From: an uncultured Eubacteriales bacterium
Lineage (GTDB): Bacteria; Bacillota; Clostridia; Christensenellales; Aristaeellaceae
NCBI GenBank assembly: GCA_902793325.1
Contig: CADBCY010000034.1
Coordinates: 1 to 33,734, forward strand
Reading direction: 5' to 3'
Length of the DNA: 33,734 nt
The notes below the pieces were generated by a model. That model was given only the letters and a program-made list of their open reading frames with translations, searched no databases and was not told the origin of the DNA. Numbering within the stretch: the first letter of the stretch is position 1; each line of letters opens with the position of its first letter. The position numbers and the translations under genes are program-made. This document shows positions 8,525 to 16,135 of this stretch, in pieces.

Positions 8525-10762
8525 TTACAGCTCCGGCGGGACCCTGTCGTCGTTCTCGATCAGGTGCTCAAAATCCTGCACCGTCATGGGCTTGTAGAAG
8601 TAGAAGCCCTGCATTTCAGAGCAGCCGACGCTCTGGAGGAAGCGGGCCTGCGCGACGTTCTCCACGCCCTCGGCGATCAGGCTCATGCCCAGCGAGCGCC
8701 CCATCTGGATCATGTAGTTGATGATGACGCGGCCCTTCTCCGGGTCGCCCGTCTCGGTCAGGAAGTAGAGGTCCAGCTTGATGCGGTCCACCTGCACCTC
8801 CTTGAGCATGTGCAGGGAGGAGTAGCCGCTGCCGAAGTCGTCCATCTCCACCTGGAAGCCAAGCTCCCGCAGCCTGACCGTGGTCTGGATCAGCAGGGCG
8901 GGGTTTTCCACGTAGGCGGTCTCGGTAATCTCGATCCTCAGCTGGTCGGGCGTCAGGCCGTAGGTCTGGATCAGGTCGCAGAAGTGCCCGGGGATGTCCC
9001 CGCCCTCCCGGATGTCGCAGCGCGACAGGTTCACCGATACGGACCGGCGCAGGCCCATGCGGTTCCAGCGCTGCAGGTCCTGGCAGACCCGATCCCAGAC
9101 GTAGCAGTCCAGCTCAAAGATCAGGCCGGCCTCCTCCAGCATGGGGATGAACTCCGCCGGGCGGAGCCACCCCAGCCGGGCGTGGTTCCAGCGGCACAGC
9201 GCCTCCGCGCCGGTGATCTCGCCCGTGTCGTAGTTCACCTGGGGCTGGTACCAGACCTGGAATTCCCCGGTGTCGATCGCCACGGGCAGGTGGCTGACGA
9301 CGTCCGCGGCCCGCTTGCCCTTCTCCCACTGGTCCGGGTTGTAGAACCCATAGCCGTCCTTGTAGGTGTCCCGGACCTTTCGCTCCGCCAGGCGGGCGAA
9401 GTCCAGCATGTGGTCCACGTCGATCTGCTGGTAGTCCTTCGGCGTCAGCACGTAGATGCCGCTGCAGATCTGCACACGGTTGCCCTTGCCCTGGTCGATG
9501 AAGAAGTTCCGCACCGGCGCGAACACGTCCTCGCCGTCCCGGATCAGCAGCGCCTCGCCCCCGACGCGGCGGAGCACGGCGAAGTGGTCGCTCTCGATGC
9601 GGCCCATCGCCTCGTCCTCCGTCAGCGTTTCCATCGATTTATCGACCCAGAAGCGCAGCAGGTCGTCCCCGGCCGCGCGGCCCAGGGTGTCGTTGATGTA
9701 TTTGAAGTCCTTGATGTTGTTGTAGGAGATGAGGTACGGGACGTCCGGGTGCGCGCGCAGCAGCTCCTCCGCCCGCTTGCGGAAGCCGTTCAGGCTGTAC
9801 ACGCCGGTCAGCGGGTCGTGGTCGATCAGCCGGCGCATCTTCTCCGCCTGCTCCATGCGGACGGTGCGGATCTTTTGCAGCGTAATCACGATCAGGGAGA
9901 CGAACAGCATCAGCACCAGCAGCAGGATCAGCCCGTACTGGTACAGGTAGTCGACGAGGCCGTACCGGTACAGCCGCCGCGACGTGTAGTCCAGCACCAC
10001 GGCCTGGCGGCGCGTGTCGCTCAGCGCGGCGATGCCGCCGTTCAGGCGCTCGATGATCGCCCGGCCGGCCGGGGTGTCCAGCGTGCCCGCGCGGAAGTCC
10101 ATCGAGAACATGGCGGAGGGCTGGACCCGCAGGTCCGAATAGGAGGGCTTTTGCAGCACGTAGCTCCACACGTAGGAGTTGTGCAGCAGCGCGTCCACCG
10201 CGCCGGCGCGCAGCGCCCGCACGCTCCCGGCCATGCTCTCGTACATGACGATTTCGATGCCGGGGTAGAGCTGGCGGACCGTCTCCGCCACGCCGCCCAG
10301 CGAGTGCGGCATGCCCACCCGGAGGTCGTTCAGCGCCGACAGGTTGCGCTTGCCCAGCGTGACGAGCGTGAACGGCGTCTGGATCAGGTTGTCCGAGACG
10401 ACGCTCGCGCGGCTGGAGGCGCTGGCGATGGCGCTGCCGAAGGGCATGAGCAGATCGTAGCGCTCGTTGTCCAGGGCGTCCTTCAGCGTTTCCTCCCCGA
10501 TGACCTGGAACTCGACGGCCAACCCGGCGGACTCCGCCGCGGCGCGCATCAAATCCACGCCGATGCCCACGATCTCGCCCGTGTCGGCGTCCTGGTAGAA
10601 TATGGGGCAGCGGTCCACGGGCACGCTGATCGTCACGGGCCCTTCCTGCGCAGCAAGGGCGGCGGGGACCGCCGCGGCGGCGCAGCAGAGCGCGACGATC
10701 ATGCATAGCAGGAACGTCAGGGCGCGTCGGGATAATCGCATTCCGATCAAGGGCGACACCAT
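8525..10762 (-). CDS. Solute-binding sensor - TM - degenerate GGDEF - EAL phosphodiesterase
   Basis: A 745-residue predicted c-di-GMP phosphodiesterase. A signal or anchor helix (residues 13-37) leads into an SBP_bac_3-like extracellular ligand domain (about 42-265), as in amino-acid-binding receptors. One membrane helix (277-297) follows. The GGDEF-like domain (310-475) has ESDHF (390-394) in place of GGDEF, so cyclase activity is not expected; it may bind GTP. The EAL domain is complete: EAL 520-522, Asn578, EITET 611-615, Asp641-Asp642, Lys662, Glu698, Gln718. The start is uncertain within 21 bases: ATG 10762, GTG 10759 (GAGAGG three bases upstream) or ATG 10741, which begins a typical signal peptide. 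It follows the XRE gene by 66 bases without a visible terminator. Confidence 0.9.
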   Translation of the reverse strand: MVSPLIGMRLSRRALTFLLCMIVALCCAAAAVPAALAAQEGPVTISVPVDRCPIFYQDADTGEIVGIGVDLMRAAAESAGLAVEFQVIGEETLKDALDNERYDLLMPFGSAIASASSRASVVSDNLIQTPFTLVTLGKRNLSALNDLRVGMPHSLGGVAETVRQLYPGIEIVMYESMAGSVRALRAGAVDALLHNSYVWSYVLQKPSYSDLRVQPSAMFSMDFRAGTLDTPAGRAIIERLNGGIAALSDTRRQAVVLDYTSRRLYRYGLVDYLYQYGLILLLVLMLFVSLIVITLQKIRTVRMEQAEKMRRLIDHDPLTGVYSLNGFRKRAEELLRAHPDVPYLISYNNIKDFKYINDTLGRAAGDDLLRFWVDKSMETLTEDEAMGRIESDHFAVLRRVGGEALLIRDGEDVFAPVRNFFIDQGKGNRVQICSGIYVLTPKDYQQIDVDHMLDFARLAERKVRDTYKDGYGFYNPDQWEKGKRAADVVSHLPVAIDTGEFQVWYQPQVNYDTGEITGAEALCRWNHARLGWLRPAEFIPMLEEAGLIFELDCYVWDRVCQDLQRWNRMGLRRSVSVNLSRCDIREGGDIPGHFCDLIQTYGLTPDQLRIEITETAYVENPALLIQTTVRLRELGFQVEMDDFGSGYSSLHMLKEVQVDRIKLDLYFLTETGDPEKGRVIINYMIQMGRSLGMSLIAEGVENVAQARFLQSVGCSEMQGFYFYKPMTVQDFEHLIENDDRVPPEL

Positions 10763-10828
10763 CCTCTCATCAGCCGAAAGCGGGGATCGAGGGGGAGGGG
10801 AGAAACGGTCGTTTTCCGCGCTGCGGAG

Positions 10829-11062
10829 CTACTTCGCCGCGGGCTTGGGCGTCCCGCGCTTCTTCCTGTACGTCAGTTCCACGTCGTAGCCGAGCTCGTC
10901 CAGGATCCGGAGAAACGTCTTGTTGATGATCCGCTCCCGGCCGAGCGTGATCCGGTTGATGTACGAGGAGGACACGCCCACCCGGTCGGCCATCTGGGTC
11001 TGTGATACCTTGCTCTGGATAAACCTCGTCTTCAAATCCAGTTCGACATTGTTTCGAAGCAT
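10829..11062 (-). CDS. Small XRE-family helix-turn-helix regulator
   Basis: A 77-residue protein made almost entirely of one Cro/C1-type DNA-binding domain; residues 19-40 (VSQTQMADRVGVSSSYINR region) give the helix-turn-helix, with the typical Gln-Thr-Gln-Met-Ala start. A basic tail (KKRGTPKPAAK) ends it. I chose ATG 11062, with GGGAGG 11 bases upstream, because the protein then begins just before the conserved fold. A promoter lies directly upstream, divergent from the next gene. It heads the operon of the two EAL proteins, so it may be their autoregulator; targets are not visible from sequence. Confidence 0.85.
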   Translation of the reverse strand: MLRNNVELDLKTRFIQSKVSQTQMADRVGVSSSYINRITLGRERIINKTFLRILDELGYDVELTYRKKRGTPKPAAK

Positions 11063-11101
11063 CGGTTCATATCCCTCCCAAAAGCAACTTATTCCTTGAA
11101 A

Positions 11102-11130
11102 ATTATAACATATCTGTCCGTCGGTTTCTA
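11102..11130 (-). promoter_or_regulatory. Promoter of the XRE - EAL - GGDEF/EAL operon
   Basis: On the minus strand a consensus TATAAT (11107-11102), a 17-base spacer and a weak TAGAAA -35 (11130-11125). A poor -35 with perfect -10 is common at regulated promoters. Confidence 0.65.
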
Positions 11131-11166
11131 CCCATGCGGCGAAAAAAAGCGCGGCGACATTGCCCA

Positions 11167-11195
11167 TTGACAGAAATCCTGTGTTTTATTAAAAT
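11167..11195 (+). promoter_or_regulatory. Strong sigma-A promoter for the TPR/zinc-ribbon gene
   Basis: TTGACA (11167-11172), exactly 17 bases, then TAAAAT (11190-11195). It faces away from the XRE promoter; the two -35 boxes are 36 bases apart, so one bound regulator could affect both. Confidence 0.8.
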
Positions 11196-11231
11196 AGAAG
11201 CGGAAATACGGGAACGGGAGATGTACAACGC

Positions 11232-12356
11232 ATGTTCATCTGGTATCGGAAATCCTTCCTGGCCTCCCTGGTCAGCATCATTTCCTGCACCGCCATCATC
11301 ATGGCCATAAAGGGCATCCGCGACGGCGAGCTCAAAATGGAGGAGGGCATCGCGGTGATCGCGGTCGGCGTCGTCGGCTTTATCCTCGGCGCGCTGATCA
11401 ACAGCCACAAGCAGAAGAAGCTCGCGGAGAAGGCGGCGGAGGCCGCCCGGATCGAAGCCGCCGCCAGGGCCGAGGCCGCGCGGGCCGAAGCCGCCAGGGC
11501 CGAAGCCGCCGCCAGGGCCGAAGCCGCGCGGGCGGAAGCCGCTGCCAGGGCGAAGGCCGAAGCCGCCGCAAAGGCGGAAGCCGCTGCCAGGGCGAAGGCC
11601 GAAGCTGCCGCCAAGGCGGAAGCCGCCAGGGCGGAAGCCGCCAGGGCCGAAGCGGCCAGGGCGGCCCGTACCCGCGCCGAGTCGGCGGGATTCGGGCAAT
11701 CCGACGACCGCGCGAGGGCGGGCGAGCGGTTCGCCGCCGGCGCGCAGCGCTTCTGCACCCAGTGCGGCGCCCCGCTGCCGGAGGGCTCCGCCTACTGCGG
11801 GTCCTGCGGCGCGAAGGTGGGCCAGCGCGCCGCCCAGGCCTCGGCCTCGCAGGCGGACGACGGCGGGCGCGCCTCCGTGAGCCTGGAGGAGGTGCTGGAG
11901 CAGTCCACCGCCCTCGAGGAGAAGGGGGACTACAGGCGCTCGCTGGAGCTTCAGCTCGGGGCGCTCGAGCAGTACCGCGACAACACCACGCTGCTCGTGC
12001 GCGTGGGCCGGGCCTACCGCAACCTGGGGGAGAACCAGAAGGCCATCGAGTACTACGAGCGGGCCGCCGCCATCGACCCGGACGACCCGGTCATCTACGG
12101 CAACATGGCCATACTGTACCTGAGCGTGGGGTTCTATGCCCAGGCGAGGCCGCTGTTCGACAAGGCGCTCTCGATCATCTCCCACAAGCCGGAAAGCGTT
12201 CCCCAGGCCACGCTGGCGACGCTGCTGGCCAACTACGCGCTGTGCCAGGGCAAGCAGGGTGAGCTGGAGGAAGCCGGGCGCAAGCTGAAGCGGGCGGAGG
12301 AGATGGGCTACAACCCGGAGAACGCCGCCAATATCCGCAGGCAGTTGGGCATCTGA
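11232..12356 (+). CDS. Membrane protein with Ala-rich helical rod, zinc ribbon and TPR domain
   Basis: A 374-residue protein of unknown role. Residues 8-27 and 40-58 are membrane helices. Residues 62-148 are a long alanine-rich charged helix built from EAARA/AEAAAKA-type repeats. A zinc ribbon follows (C-x2-C at CTQCG and C-x2-C at CGSCG, about residues 175-195), then three TPR-like units (about 215-370, with AIEYYERAAAIDPDDP as the clearest). The combination looks like a membrane-tethered scaffold with the TPR end in the cytoplasm. The ATG at 11232 has GGGAG 11 bases upstream and a strong promoter 37 bases upstream. It is monocistronic, with a terminator after it. No enzyme motif is seen. 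Confidence 0.85.
   Translation: MFIWYRKSFLASLVSIISCTAIIMAIKGIRDGELKMEEGIAVIAVGVVGFILGALINSHKQKKLAEKAAEAARIEAAARAEAARAEAARAEAAARAEAARAEAAARAKAEAAAKAEAAARAKAEAAAKAEAARAEAARAEAARAARTRAESAGFGQSDDRARAGERFAAGAQRFCTQCGAPLPEGSAYCGSCGAKVGQRAAQASASQADDGGRASVSLEEVLEQSTALEEKGDYRRSLELQLGALEQYRDNTTLLVRVGRAYRNLGENQKAIEYYERAAAIDPDDPVIYGNMAILYLSVGFYAQARPLFDKALSIISHKPESVPQATLATLLANYALCQGKQGELEEAGRKLKRAEEMGYNPENAANIRRQLGI
11426..11670 (+). repeat. GC-rich codon repeat encoding the Ala/Arg/Glu/Lys helical rod
   Basis: Imperfect repeats of GCC AGG GCC GAA GCC type, encoding EAARAEAA and KAEAAAKAEAA blocks. Units vary in codon choice, so this is an expanded coding repeat under protein-level selection or slippage rather than a mobile repeat. 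Confidence 0.75.
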
Positions 12357-12384
12357 AAAACGCCGGCCTTTCTCTGCCCTCTTG

Positions 12385-12411
12385 CAGCATGTCGACTTCG
12401 TCGACATGCTG
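12385..12411. repeat. Perfect 12-bp stem hairpin
   Basis: CAGCATGTCGAC (12385-12396), loop TTC, then GTCGACATGCTG (12400-12411). It has no T-run on either strand and touches the following terminator, which lies between two converging genes. Confidence 0.7.
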
Positions 12412-12439
12412 ACGCCTCCCATTCGGGAGGCGTTTTTTT
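12412..12439 (+). terminator. Intrinsic terminator of the TPR/zinc-ribbon gene
   Basis: ACGCCTCCC (12412-12420) and GGGAGGCGT (12425-12433) form a 9-bp stem with an ATTC loop, followed by seven T residues. On the minus strand there is no T-run, so it mainly stops plus-strand transcription. Confidence 0.85.
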
Positions 12440-12472
12440 GCGGGAATCGGGCCCTTTCCGTCCGGGATGGCG

Positions 12473-15037
12473 TTATTTCCAGAACAGGGGGAAGTCCGGG
12501 TTGGAGTAGATCGCCTGCGGATGCTGGGCGAACTTTTGGGTATATGCCTTGTCGATGGTCTTCTCCGTGACGTAGTTGACGAATTCCTCCACCGTCAGCA
12601 CGCCGTCCTTCGGCTGATTGTCGCCCTTCAGATCCCGGATCGCTTCGGCCATGACCACGGAAAACCCGTTGCCCTCATCGTAATCAGAGCCGAAGGACTC
12701 TTCGTTCCGATCGCAGCCGACGAACAGGATGATGCGGTCGTCCCTGAAATCCGGGACGTCCAGCGCACGCCCGGAGAGGCAGGAATCCAGCAGCACCACC
12801 TTCGTCCCCCGCATCATTCGGATGGCCCGCGCGAGCACGGACAGGCTCATGAAGCTTTTGGCGTCCAGCACCAGGTCGCCCTTGTGCGCATGCTCGCGGT
12901 CCACGCCCTGCCCGTGGGCGGTGACGTACAGTATGAACACGTCCCGGTCCGAGACATAGTCCGCGTCGTCGTTGATCAGCGACAGCAGCCTGCCGGCCGT
13001 GATGTTCAGGTATTTGCTCGTGTGCAGCGTTTTGCCGTTGGTCTCCTTCAACGCCTGGTTGATCGCCTCGGTGCCGTAGTAAAACCGGTCGTTCAGTTTT
13101 GTGCCGTCAGCGTTAAGCCCGGTCTGGCCGACGCACAGCGAAATCATATTCCGCTCCAGGGGATACCTGGACCCGCGGATGGCCGTGACCTTGCCCTTGC
13201 CGCTCACGGTGAAGCGCAGCGCGAAGAAGCCGGGATGCTTCTCCCATACGAACTGCTTGACCCACTTCTGCGCCCCGATATCGCCGGTGTACGCCGGGTT
13301 TTCCTCCCAGCCGTTCTGCCTCAGGACCTTCTGCGCCTTCGACCACGACATCCCCGGGACCACGCCGCCCAGGGTGTAGCTCTGCTTGCCGTCGGAGGTG
13401 AGGTAGATGTAGTCCACCATGCCGATGCCATAGGGGTAGGGATCGGAATAATCGCCCAGGGAGAGCCCCTTGAGGCCCCAACTGCCCTCCCCGGCCCTGT
13501 TCCACTTCAGCTTCAGCTTCTTGGCGACCTTGTTCGCGGGCTTGCCGACGTAGTCGCTCAGCTCGATGCGCGCTTTGCCCTTTTTGACCTTGACGGTGAT
13601 GGTCGCCGTCTTGCCGCCCGCCGTCGCGGTGATCTTGGCGGTTCCCGCGCCCCTGGCCCGGACGAGGCCCGCGGCGTTGACCGTGGCCACCTTGGGCTTG
13701 TTGCTGTGCCACTTGACGCCCTTGTTGCAGAATTCCGGGGAGACGGTGGTCGTCAACTGGAGCGCGTCCCCGACCGTCAGGGTTTTCTTCTTGCCCTGGT
13801 TGATCTTCACCTTCTTCGGGGAAACAGAAAGCACGGTCAGTTCAAGCTTCAGCGTGCGTTTGTCGGAGAGGGTCAGCGTGATTTCTGCGGAACCCGCTTT
13901 CTCCGCGATCACGATGCCGTTATCGAGGACGTCGATGACGCCCGACGGCGAAAACTCATAGCGTTCGATGTACGCGGGCGCGGCGAGATGGATCTGTTCG
14001 CCGACGAACATGACGTAGCTGGTATCCTTGTCGACGTAGACCGTCTCCATATTGTCCGGCGGCAGCGTGACCACGGGGCCCGTGCTGGGCGACGCAGAAG
14101 GCGACGCAGAGGGCGACGCGGAAGGCGATGCGGAAGGCGATGCGCTGGGTGACGCGGAGGGCGATGCGGAGGGCGATGCGCTGGGCGAGGCGGAGGGGTT
14201 CAAGGTGGCGAGGTTGTGCGCGTTGGCGTAGTCGTCCGCCGCCGACCCGGGGGAGCAGTAGAGCGTGAGCTGCTCGCCGCAGTCTTTGAAGACATCGATG
14301 CCGAGCCGGGTTACGCTGTCGGGGATGTCCACGCGCTCGAGCGCGCCGCACTCCGCGAAGACCATGCCGTCCAGGGCCGTGACCGACGCGGGGATCGTGC
14401 ACCGCACGAGGCCGGAGCACTTCCAGAACGTGCCGTGTGGCAGCATCTCCAGGCTGTCCGACAGCGCGACGGAGGCCATGTCCCTGCAGCCGTAGAAGAC
14501 CGCGTTTCCCAGGGTGCGCACGCGGTTGGGCAGGGTGATGTCCTGCAGGCAAACGCAGTTCATAAAGGCGTATTCGCCGATGCGCTCCAGGCTCTCCGGG
14601 AGCGTCGCGGAAACCAGCTTCGAGCAGCCGGCGAAAGCGTTCGCGCCGATGGCCTTGACGCCGGCCGGCACGGTCACGGAGGTGATGCTGTTGTTGACGT
14701 AGAACGCCTTCTCCCCGATTTTCTCGATGCACAGGTCGGCGGGGATCGCCACGTCGCCGCCCGCGCCGTTATACCCGGTGAGCACCCCGTCCGTCACGGT
14801 GAAATCGCCGCTGTTGGGCGCGGCGGACATCGCGTCGCTCAGGTTCACCAGGCCGAGCTCCCGGGACTCGCCGTCCCATTCCGCGCAGACCTGCGAATCG
14901 GAGATCAGCGCCTCGTCCGGGGCGGGTTCGCGTTCGCTCCATGCGTCCGGGTTGATCGCTTCGCCGGGGACGAATTCTGCCAGCGCACAGGGCAGAAGCA
15001 TGGCCAGGCATACCACGATTGCCAGAAACCGCTTCAT
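12473..15037 (-). CDS. Secreted BspA-like LRR - Ig-like - caspase-like (C14) protein
   Basis: An 854-residue exported protein. Signal peptide 1-20 (CALA before Glu-Phe). Residues about 95-260 are LRR_5/BspA-type repeats (KIGEKAF, AIGANAF, RIGEYAF, TLGNAVF). Residues 281-318 are a Ser-Ala-Ser-Pro linker. Residues about 330-490 include a Big_2-like Ig domain (VKWHSNKPKVATVNAAGLVRA). After a region of unknown fold, residues about 640-854 resemble peptidase C14: His708 in YVTAHGQG and Cys753 in LLDSCLSG form the expected dyad. No LPxTG, S-layer or membrane anchor is seen at the C-terminus, so it should be released or held by its repeats. The ATG at 15037 has AGAGGTGG five bases upstream and a promoter 116 bases before it. 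Substrate and autoprocessing are unknown; clostripain-type C11 is less likely because of the DSCLSG motif. Confidence 0.87.
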   Translation of the reverse strand: MKRFLAIVVCLAMLLPCALAEFVPGEAINPDAWSEREPAPDEALISDSQVCAEWDGESRELGLVNLSDAMSAAPNSGDFTVTDGVLTGYNGAGGDVAIPADLCIEKIGEKAFYVNNSITSVTVPAGVKAIGANAFAGCSKLVSATLPESLERIGEYAFMNCVCLQDITLPNRVRTLGNAVFYGCRDMASVALSDSLEMLPHGTFWKCSGLVRCTIPASVTALDGMVFAECGALERVDIPDSVTRLGIDVFKDCGEQLTLYCSPGSAADDYANAHNLATLNPSASPSASPSASPSASPSASPSASPSASPSASPSASPSTGPVVTLPPDNMETVYVDKDTSYVMFVGEQIHLAAPAYIERYEFSPSGVIDVLDNGIVIAEKAGSAEITLTLSDKRTLKLELTVLSVSPKKVKINQGKKKTLTVGDALQLTTTVSPEFCNKGVKWHSNKPKVATVNAAGLVRARGAGTAKITATAGGKTATITVKVKKGKARIELSDYVGKPANKVAKKLKLKWNRAGEGSWGLKGLSLGDYSDPYPYGIGMVDYIYLTSDGKQSYTLGGVVPGMSWSKAQKVLRQNGWEENPAYTGDIGAQKWVKQFVWEKHPGFFALRFTVSGKGKVTAIRGSRYPLERNMISLCVGQTGLNADGTKLNDRFYYGTEAINQALKETNGKTLHTSKYLNITAGRLLSLINDDADYVSDRDVFILYVTAHGQGVDREHAHKGDLVLDAKSFMSLSVLARAIRMMRGTKVVLLDSCLSGRALDVPDFRDDRIILFVGCDRNEESFGSDYDEGNGFSVVMAEAIRDLKGDNQPKDGVLTVEEFVNYVTEKTIDKAYTQKFAQHPQAIYSNPDFPLFWK
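14084..14197 (-). repeat. 12-bp tandem repeat encoding (Ser-Ala-Ser-Pro)n
   Basis: Nine to ten 12-base units (plus-strand form GGCGAYGCGGAR) encode the SASP linker between the leucine-rich repeats and the Ig-like part. Unit number is likely to vary between strains by slippage; the length keeps the frame. Confidence 0.9.
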
Positions 15038-15159
15038 TCTAACCACCTCTGTATTGCGAAATTCCCGTCCCGCGGGCCGCCGGGTCCGGCCATGCGGCCG
15101 TCGCCCCGGCGGCGGGAGCCTTGCGGGGAACCGCGTCGCCGCAAGCCTGTTTATGCCTG

Positions 15160-15188
15160 ATTTTACCACAGCCAAGGCAGGTTGTCGA
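15160..15188 (-). promoter_or_regulatory. Promoter of the secreted caspase gene
   Basis: On the minus strand TCGACA (15188-15183), a 17-base spacer, then TAAAAT (15165-15160). Five of six -35 bases and five of six -10 bases match consensus. Confidence 0.7.
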
Positions 15189-15371
15189 GGGCGAATTCCG
15201 CGCGATGCGCACGGCTGCGAAAAGGGCCGATTCTCTCCAGCGCGCGCCCGGAGAATCCAACAAATCAATCTGTTCCATGGGTTTTATGGCGGCCTTTTTT
15301 CCCCGGTTTTTTGCGCGTTTTCAGACATTCCGCCCGGATTGTCTATGGTTTTTTCCGGAAAAGCGGCGTAA

Positions 15372-15387
15372 GATTACTCCCGTAATC
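15372..15387. promoter_or_regulatory. Inverted repeat before the envelope operon
   Basis: GATTAC and GTAATC separated by TCCC, ending 24 bases before the first start codon. It may be an operator or a small 5' hairpin; it lies next to a poor -10-like TAAGAT (15369-15374). Confidence 0.35.
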
Positions 15388-15411
15388 AACCAACACGAGG
15401 AGGAAAAAACC

Positions 15412-16110
15412 ATGAAACGCACTTTGGGAATGCTGCTTGTTCTGACCATGATCATCGGCCTGCTGCCCGCCTACGCCGCCGGCGGCATCGAAACCACCGA
15501 GGAGACCTGGTACGCGGTCTCCAAGTCCGACGATTACAAAGTTTATTACTACAGCACGGTGACCAACACCGGCGACGAGCCCGCCGCCATCAAAAACCTG
15601 CTGTTCGAGATCAAGGACGCCGACGACCGGGTGCTCGAGTCCACCTCGAAGTTCAGCCTGTATCCCAGCGTGCTGACGCCCGGCCAGACCGGCTGGCTGG
15701 TCATCACCCAGGACGTGAAGGACATCGCCAAGAAGGCGGTCATCGACCACTGCGACCTGGAGATCGCCGGCAAGGTCGACGACGACCACGCGGCGAACCT
15801 GCTGCCCGCCACAGCCGAGTACCTGAAGGAGGACGAGGACGAGAACGAGGACATGCTGCGGATCGCCGTCACCAACCCCGGCGAGGGCAACGCCTTTGAG
15901 ATCACCGCCGCCATGGCCGCGCGCGACGCCTCGGGCAAGCTCCTCTACATCGTCGGCGCGGGCACCCGTGACATCGGCCTGCCGGCGGGCGGCGCGCTGA
16001 CGCTGCGCAGCCAGGTGCGGTCCGACATCATGGACGCGCTGGAGGACGAGAACGCGGAGATCGCCTCCGTGGAAGCCCTCGCCTATACCGTAGAGGACCT
16101 GGACGACTGA
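15412..16110 (+). CDS. Secreted FxLYD-like protein
   Basis: A 232-residue exported protein with a signal peptide (residues 1-22, AYAA before Gly-Gly). Residues 28-110 match the pattern of FxLYD-type beta-sandwich domains (YYYSTVTNTGDEPAAIKN, then a hydrophobic strand, LYPSVLTPGQTGWL). A second similar unit (about 140-215: LRIAVTNPGEG, LPAGGALTLRS) follows, so it is probably two related domains, separated by an acidic stretch (KEDEDENED). No enzyme motif. The ATG at 15412 has AGGAGG nine bases upstream. It is the first gene of the four-gene operon, 25 bases before the next, so it is probably an extracellular part of the same system. Confidence 0.8.
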   Translation: MKRTLGMLLVLTMIIGLLPAYAAGGIETTEETWYAVSKSDDYKVYYYSTVTNTGDEPAAIKNLLFEIKDADDRVLESTSKFSLYPSVLTPGQTGWLVITQDVKDIAKKAVIDHCDLEIAGKVDDDHAANLLPATAEYLKEDEDENEDMLRIAVTNPGEGNAFEITAAMAARDASGKLLYIVGAGTRDIGLPAGGALTLRSQVRSDIMDALEDENAEIASVEALAYTVEDLDD

Positions 16111-16135
16111 TATTCGAACATTGGAGGAATGCGTC

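Larger units (their letters stand above)
15038..15411. other. Divergent intergenic region between caspase gene and envelope operon
   Basis: This 374-base stretch holds the minus-strand promoter (15160-15188) and a GC-rich 116-base leader of the caspase gene that can fold (CTTGCGG/CCGCAAG). On the plus side there are T-rich tracts (15294-15356), the palindrome TTTTCCGGAAAA (15351-15362) and an inverted repeat GATTAC-tccc-GTAATC (15372-15387) just before the Shine-Dalgarno AGGAGG of the next gene. I could not find a convincing plus-strand promoter. No small gene with a good start signal is seen. Confidence 0.6.

Noticed and set aside
10829-11167. A longer form of the XRE protein starting at 11167
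   Set aside because: It would begin upstream of the predicted transcript start and add 35 residues that do not look like part of the fold.
15038-15160. Possible c-di-GMP riboswitch in the caspase gene leader, suggested by AGGCATAAAC and GACGC
   Set aside because: The order and paired segments of the GEMM core are missing; only short words match.
15369-15374. TAAGAT as -10 box for the envelope operon
   Set aside because: No -35 box at proper spacing (TGGTTT at 17 bases); I therefore list no promoter there.
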